From Actinomycetota bacterium (GTDB lineage Bacteria; Actinomycetota; Thermoleophilia; Gaiellales; Gaiellaceae), in NCBI GenBank assembly GCA_003161615.1, contig PMOB01000014.1, positions 1-64,000 on the forward strand: a stretch of 64,000 nt of DNA, read 5' to 3'. Below the pieces are notes generated by a model. It worked only from the letters and a program-made list of their open reading frames with translations. It was not told the DNA's origin and ran no database searches. Positions 59,001 to 64,000 of the stretch are shown piece by piece (the stretch's first letter is position 1; every line of letters begins with the position of its first letter). A program made the translations under genes and the position numbers.

Positions 59001-59623
59001 GTCTCGACACCGGCCAGTCCACGCTGCGTTCGCGCTCCGGCGGCAATTCCCGCGACCGGCCACGCCGCAATCAGGCCGCTCTTCCCCTTCAGCTCGAGCT
59101 CGCGCGGCTCGCCCCACTCGAACAGCCGCTCGACGGCATGGTATGTCGCTTCGTCGACGAGGACGGAGCCCGGATCGGCGACGGCCTGGAGCCGCGCCGC
59201 GACGTTGACGGTGTCGCCGAAGGCCGCGTACTCGACACGCGATCCCGCCCCGACCTCACCGACGACCACGGCGCCGGTCGCCGCGGCGACCCGCACGCCG
59301 AACCCCTCGGCGCCCCAGCCGCGCCGCACCTCGAGCGCGTACTCCTCCATCTCGCCCACGATTCGCAGCGCGCAGCGGACGGCGCGCTCGGCGTCGTCCT
59401 CGCGCGTCGTCGGCGCACCGAAAAAGGCGAGGACCCCGTCGCCGGCGAGATCCTTGACGTGGCCGCCGAGCGCTTCCACGTCGCCGACGATGCGCGCCAC
59501 AGCCTCGCCGACAATGAGCTTCACGTCCTCGGGGTCAAGCCGTTCCGCGAGCGCGGTCGAGCCGACGATGTCCGCGAACAAGGCGGTCACCACCTTCCGC
59601 TCCTCGCGCGCAGCGATCGTCAT
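56033..59623 (-). CDS. Class III nucleotide cyclase + AAA-like ATPase + helical region + SBP_bac_5 domain
   Basis: 1196 residues from the ATG of [12 protein letters not shown]. Cyclase domain about 8-185: [14 protein letters not shown] (metal Asp18), [13 protein letters not shown] (metal Asp62), and [12 protein letters not shown]. STAND/AAA-like ATPase about 210-500: [20 protein letters not shown] (Walker A), [14 protein letters not shown] (Walker B). A helical part follows to about 700. The final ~480 residues are SBP_bac_5: [77 protein letters not shown]. No signal peptide exists, so the peptide-binding domain must be in the cytoplasm. Confidence 0.87.
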   Translation of the reverse strand: [1196 protein letters not shown]

Positions 59624-59658
59624 CGGCAACAGAAGGCTAACTGCGCCTGGAGTCTGAG

Positions 59659-60375
59659 TCAGACCTCCAGCTCGAGGCCGTCGTAGGCGCGCTCGACGCC
59701 GTCCGGGAGCGGAAGCTCGTCCGGCCGGTGGATGACGACGATCCTTCCCGCGCCCGAGGCCGCGAAGGCATCGAGCGCCTCGGCTGCGGTGAGGTGCCCC
59801 CGGATGCCCGGCTCCGGCTCGGCAAGCGTCGCCTCGCAAAGGAAGACGTCGGCATCGCGGGCGAGCTCGACCAGACCAAGGCAGGGAGCCGTGTCGGCGC
59901 TGTAGGCGAGCGTCCGCTCCTTGCTCGTGACCCGTAGCCCGTAGCTCTCGATTGCGTAGTGGAGCATCCGGTGGGCGATGACGTCGAAGCCGGCAGCGGT
60001 AAACGGCGTCTGCCCCTCGTACTCCCGCACCTCGAACAGCTCGAGCACCGCGTTCGCGTAGAGCACGGGATCGAGGCCATGCAGCGTCTCCCGGCCGCCG
60101 GGCGGCAGCCACAGTGTCGGCGGCTGCACGTCGCGGCCGGCGCCGAACAGACCGCCGAACGCCCACGGGATGAGATCGCCCCAGTGGTCGAGGTGGAAGT
60201 GGCTGATCACGATCGCGTCGAGGCGGGGCCAGCCCTCCTTCGCGCGCAGGCTCGGCAGGACGCCGGGACCGCAGTCGAGCAGCAACCGTCGGCCGTCCTC
60301 CTCGACGAGGTAGCCGGACTGGGCGCCCCCCGGATTGGGCCACGCAGGCGAACAGCCGACGACTTGGAGCCGCAT
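59659..60375 (-). CDS. MBL-fold metallo-hydrolase (RNase Z-like)
   Basis: 238 residues. Metal-binding motif VISHFHLDHWGD (HxHxDH), then LAYSADTAPC (Asp) and VVIHRPDELP with the late His. The N-terminal LLLDCGPGVL, SGYLVEEDG and the C-terminal shape fit tRNase Z/ElaC-like or phosphodiesterase members that cleave cyclic nucleotides or RNA ends. The neighbouring genes for cyclic nucleotide synthesis and binding make a cAMP phosphodiesterase role conceivable, as inference. 33 bases from the next cyclase gene. Confidence 0.83.
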   Translation of the reverse strand: MRLQVVGCSPAWPNPGGAQSGYLVEEDGRRLLLDCGPGVLPSLRAKEGWPRLDAIVISHFHLDHWGDLIPWAFGGLFGAGRDVQPPTLWLPPGGRETLHGLDPVLYANAVLELFEVREYEGQTPFTAAGFDVIAHRMLHYAIESYGLRVTSKERTLAYSADTAPCLGLVELARDADVFLCEATLAEPEPGIRGHLTAAEALDAFAASGAGRIVVIHRPDELPLPDGVERAYDGLELEV

Positions 60376-60439
60376 CAGCCAATCCTCCCTGCGCGCGCCG
60401 CTTCTCGCAAAGGGAAGCGGTCCTGTATAACTCGGCGCA

Positions 60440-60835
60440 ATGAGCGCAGCCGCCACAGACGCTTTGAAGAAGGTGCCCCTCTTCGCGGGTCTCGACGACC
60501 GCGAGCTCGAGAACATCGGGAGCGTCATGCGCGAGCGCCGTTACCAGGCAGGAGACACGGTGACCCAGGAGGGAGCGGGAGGCGTCGGCTTCTTCGTGGT
60601 CGAGGAAGGCGAGGCCGACGTCACGGTCGGCAGCGACCCGAAGGGCTCGATCGGGCCTGGCGACTACTTCGGCGAGATCGCTCTTCTCACCGACTCGATC
60701 CGTACCGCCACCATCACCGCTCGCACCGACATGCTCTGTTACGGCATGACGGCCTGGGAGTTCCGGCCGCTCGTCGAGAGCAACTCCACGCTCGCGTGGA
60801 AGCTGCTCACCGCGATGGCCGAGAAGCTCGGCTGA
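60440..60835 (+). CDS. Cyclic nucleotide-binding domain protein
   Basis: 131 residues, one CRP-like cNMP-binding domain and nothing else. VPLFAGLDDRELENIG is the helix before the barrel; the phosphate cassette is YFGEIALLTDSIRTATI (the FGE and R.A pattern, with the Glu and Arg that bind the cyclic phosphate). No DNA-binding domain and no signal peptide, so it is a sensor or a regulator of a partner. Lies between two class III cyclases, suggesting a local cAMP-responsive module. Confidence 0.9.
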   Translation: MSAAATDALKKVPLFAGLDDRELENIGSVMRERRYQAGDTVTQEGAGGVGFFVVEEGEADVTVGSDPKGSIGPGDYFGEIALLTDSIRTATITARTDMLCYGMTAWEFRPLVESNSTLAWKLLTAMAEKLG

Positions 60836-60884
60836 GCCAAGTCGCCCGCTCGACTTCCTGGCCGACCGGAGTTAGCTTCCACGT

Positions 60885-63800
60885 GTGATCGCCTGCCCGC
60901 AGTGTGGGTTCGAGAACGCGGCCGACCGCAAGTTCTGCGGCGACTGCGGGACGCCGCTCGCCGTGAGTTGCCCGTCATGCGGCGCCACGAACGAACCCGG
61001 CATGCGCTTCTGCGGCCAGTGCGGCACCGCGCTCGGCGGCGGCGCGCCACCGGCAACCGCAGTGGCGGCGGCGGAACGCCGGCTCGTCTCCGTCCTCTTC
61101 GCCGACCTCGTCGGCTTCACCCCACTGTCCGAATCGCGCGACGCCGAGGAGGTGCGCGAGCTCCTCTCACGCTACTTCGACCGCTGCAGGCGGCTGATCG
61201 AGATCTACGGCGGCACGGTGGAGAAGTTCATCGGCGACGCGGTGATGGCGGTCTGGGGGACTCCGGTCGCGCAGGAGGACGACGCCGAGCGGGCCGTACG
61301 CACCGCGCTCGACCTCGTCGCGGCGGTGGCGGCGCTCGGCGAGGAGGTCGGCGCCGAGCTCCAGGCTCGCGCCGGCGTGCTCACGGGCGAGGCGGCGGTG
61401 ACGCTGAACGCCCAGGCGGAGAGCATGGTCGCCGGCGATCTCGTGAACACCGCGGCGCGCATCCAGGCCGCAGCAGAGCCTGGCTCGGTGCTCGTCGGCG
61501 AGGCGACGAAGCGCGCGAGCGACGCGGCGATCGCCTATGAGGAGGCCGGCTCCTTCGAGCTCAAGGGCAAGAGCGAGCCGATGGCGCTGTTCCACGCCGT
61601 CCGCGTCACCTCGGTGCGCCGCGGCACGCTGCGCGCCGGCGAACTCGAGCCCCCCTTCGTCGGCCGGCAGCGCGAACTGAACCTCGTCAAGGATCTGTTC
61701 CACGCGACCGCCGAGGAGCGGAAGGCGCAACTCGTCTCCGTGATCGGGATCGGCGGGATCGGCAAGTCCCGCCTGGCGTGGGAGTTCGAGAAGTACCTCG
61801 ACGGCGTGGCGGACACCGCCTACTGGCACCGCGGCCGCTGCCTCGCCTACGGCGACGGCGTCGCCTACTGGGCTCTCGCCGAGATGGTGCGGATGCGCGC
61901 GCTGATCGCCGAGGAGGATTCGACGGACGAGGCGCGCATGAAGCTCGACGCGATGCTCGACGAGTGGCTACCGGACGCCGACGAGCGGGCGTGGGTACAG
62001 CCGCGGCTCGCCCAGTTGTTGGGCGTCGGAGAGCAAACCGCGGACGAGCGTCAGAACCTCTTCTCCGCCTGGCGGCTCTTCTTCGAGCGGCTCGCTGCGC
62101 GTGGCCCGGTCGTGCTCGTCTTCGAAGACCTGCAGTGGGCGGACGCGAGCCTCCTCGACTTCGTCGAGCACCTGCTCGACTGGTCGCGGGCACACCCGAT
62201 CTTCGTGGTTGCGCTCGCGCGCCCCGAGCTCGCCGAGCGGCGGCCGGGCTTCGGCGCGGGCGGCCGCAACGCGACGATGCTCTCCCTCGAGCCGCTCCCC
62301 GAGCGCGCGATGGCAGAGCTGCTCGACGGCTTCGTGCCGGGCCTGCCGCGCGACCTGCACGCGCAGATCCTCGAGCGCGCCGAGGGCGTGCCGCTCTACG
62401 CGGTCGAGACGGTCCGGATGCTGCTCGACCGAGGGCTGCTCGCCCGGGACGGCGACGTCTACCGGCCCACAGGCCCGATCGAGGCGCTCGAGGTCCCCGA
62501 AACGCTGCACGCGCTCGTCGCGGCCCGGCTCGACGGCCTCTCGGCGGACGAGCGGAGCCTGCTGCAGGACGCGGCCGTGCTCGGCAAGAGCTTCACGAAG
62601 GCCGGCGTCGCCGCGCTTTCCGGCCTCGACGACGCGACGCTCGAGCAGCTCCTCATGTCGCTCGTCCGCAAGGAGGTCCTCTCCGTCCAGGCCGACCCGC
62701 GCTCGCCGGAGCGCGGCCAGTACGGGTTCCTCCAGGACCTGCTGAAACGGATCGCCTACGACACGCTCTCGCGCCCCGAGCGGAAGGCACGCCATCTCGC
62801 TGCAGCCGCGCACCTGGAGGGGACAGTCGTCGCCGCAGAGGCGGAGCTCGTCGAGGTGATCGCGGCGCACTACCTCGACGCGTACGAGGCCGCGCCCGAC
62901 GCCGACGACGCGCCCTTGCTCCGCGCAAAGGCAGCCGAGCACCTGACGCTCGCCGGCGAGCGCGCCGCGTCGCTGGCGGCGAACGAGGAGGCGCAGCGCT
63001 ACTTCGAGAAGGCCGCCGTGCTCGCGGACGACGACTTCATCCGCGCGCGTCTGTACGAGCAGGCGGGGCTCGCGGCCCTGAAGGGCGCGAGCTACGCCGC
63101 GTCCGTCGAGCTTCTCGACCGCGCTGCCGAGCTCTACAACGAAGCCGATTCGACCCACGCGGCGGCGCGCGTGACGGCGCGCCTCGGCCTCGCCATGTGG
63201 CGTGGCGGCGATCTGCGCGGCGGAGCCGACCGGCTTGCCCAGGCGCTCGACGTTCTCGCCGACGACGAACCGGACGCAGAGATCGCGGGGCTTATCGAGA
63301 TGCTCGCGCGCCTGACGTACTTCCTCGGTGACCATGAGCTCGCGAGGCAGCGCGTCGAGCGCGCCCTCGAGATCGCGGAGGCGCTACCCGCACCGGAGGT
63401 GCTCGCGGACGCGCTCAACACGAAGAATCTCCTCCTCTACACGGGCGGCCATTATGAGGAGGCTGCCGCGCTGCTCCAGCGCTCGATCAAGCTCGGCCGC
63501 GAGCACGACCTTGGCCTCCCGCTGCTCCGGGCGATCAACAATTTCTGCGTCGACCTCTCCACTCGGGCGCTCTTCACGGAGATGGACTCGGCGGCGCGGG
63601 AGGGCGCTGAGCTCGCGAGCCGCCTCGGAGTGCGAGAGCAGGAGCAGCAGCTCCTGAGCTTCGTCGGTCTGGCGGCGTGGATCCTGGGCGACTGGGAGAC
63701 GAGCGCCTCGCTTGTCGAGCGCCTCACGGCCGGCGGGGCATATCCGACGATGTTCCGCGCGGGGATCGTCATCTTCCTCGCTGTACCGCGAGGGCAGCTC

Positions 63801-64000
63801 GCGGAGGCGAGGCGCGCGCTCGAGGATCTCGAGGGGTCTCGGGATTCTGAGGATGCGCAGATCACGTCGAGCATTCTCAGGCTCGAGGGGCTTGTGCTCC
63901 ACGCGGAGGGCCGGTTCGGCGACGCAGTTGAGGCGCTCCGCGCCTCGCAGGACCTCGAGGCGACAGTGCATCGCCGACTCAACGCGCTGACATGGGGAAT
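60885..64000 (+). CDS. Zinc-ribbon class III cyclase with AAA-like ATPase and TPR region (3' end missing)
   Basis: At least 1038 residues from GTG, running off the right edge. N-terminal double zinc ribbon: [19 protein letters not shown] and [19 protein letters not shown]. Cyclase domain about 65-245: [47 protein letters not shown]. ATPase: [17 protein letters not shown] (Walker A), [13 protein letters not shown] (Walker B). Then helical repeats ([30 protein letters not shown]). Similar to the 56033-59623 protein but with a zinc ribbon at the N-terminus and without a visible SBP domain in the part available. Confidence 0.88.
   Translation, partial: [1038 protein letters not shown]

Noticed and set aside
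1-64000. CRISPR array, rRNA, tRNA, prophage or transposase genes.
   Set aside because: No regularly spaced repeats, no tRNA T-arm plus acceptor pattern in the gaps I read, and no integrase or transposase motif were seen. Absence by eye is not proof for tRNA genes inside longer gaps.

Overview
The window is about 70% GC with dense, often overlapping genes (many ATGA, GTGA and TTGA stop/start overlaps), frequent GTG and TTG starts and near-total G/C third positions. Together with a 2-oxoacid:ferredoxin oxidoreductase (KorAB), a PAC2 protein, heme A synthase, ClpS, a two-domain NAD synthetase and large cyclase/AAA regulators, this points to a high-GC actinobacterium, most likely Thermoleophilia/Gaiellales-like. 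That assignment is inference; there is no rRNA gene in the window.

Layout. 1-2979: xanthine-dehydrogenase-type operon (amidohydrolase, 2Fe-2S subunit, truncated molybdenum subunit). 3065-5442: three exported proteins, including a lamin-tail-domain protein translationally coupled to a DUF916/WxL-interacting-like protein. 5411-7486: two adjacent redox genes, each with an in-frame TGA exactly where the first cysteine of a CxxC motif belongs, so probably two selenoproteins. 7546-10652: M24 peptidase and acetyl-CoA synthetase. 10854-13319: small accessory genes interspersed with three copies of a 31-bp repeat. 13420-22420: M16 peptidase, SIS protein, OsmC/ClpS/class V aminotransferase operon, uracil glycosylase, P450, NAD synthetase and MFS exporter. 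22424-24237: a candidate structured sRNA, an XRE-TPR regulator and a 39-codon exported-peptide gene with a perfect Shine-Dalgarno. 24288-27826: SDR, selenophosphate synthetase (selD), heme A synthase and PAC2 protein. 27823-35889: helicase, hypotheticals, 6-phosphogluconolactonase, AlkA-like glycosylase, HNH-like protein, VOC protein and ABC exporter. 35953-38816: korAB. 38850-44824: glycosyltransferases, two PqqD-type domains (one fused to an FkbM methyltransferase) and a Tat-exported Cys-containing protein. 44881-49435: response regulators, histidine kinase, MFS and MarR with a clear double operator. 49481-56013: two paralogous polar amino-acid ABC transporters and a Rieske oxygenase. 56033-64000: two class III cyclase/AAA proteins flanking a cyclic-nucleotide-binding protein; one cyclase carries a C-terminal SBP_bac_5 domain.

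The selenoprotein pair fits the presence of selD 19 kb away: the cell should make selenophosphate, and TGA is an ordinary stop elsewhere in the window, so the two TGAs need local recoding. Hairpin-capable sequence follows both. The other notable units are the regulator-plus-peptide pair with its neighbouring sRNA and palindrome, and the PqqD/glycosyltransferase/Tat cluster, which could be a new modification system for an exported polypeptide.

Calls rest on reading motifs and gene order. No database search, folding program or promoter predictor was run. Most of the sequence is explained by conserved housekeeping or transport genes.
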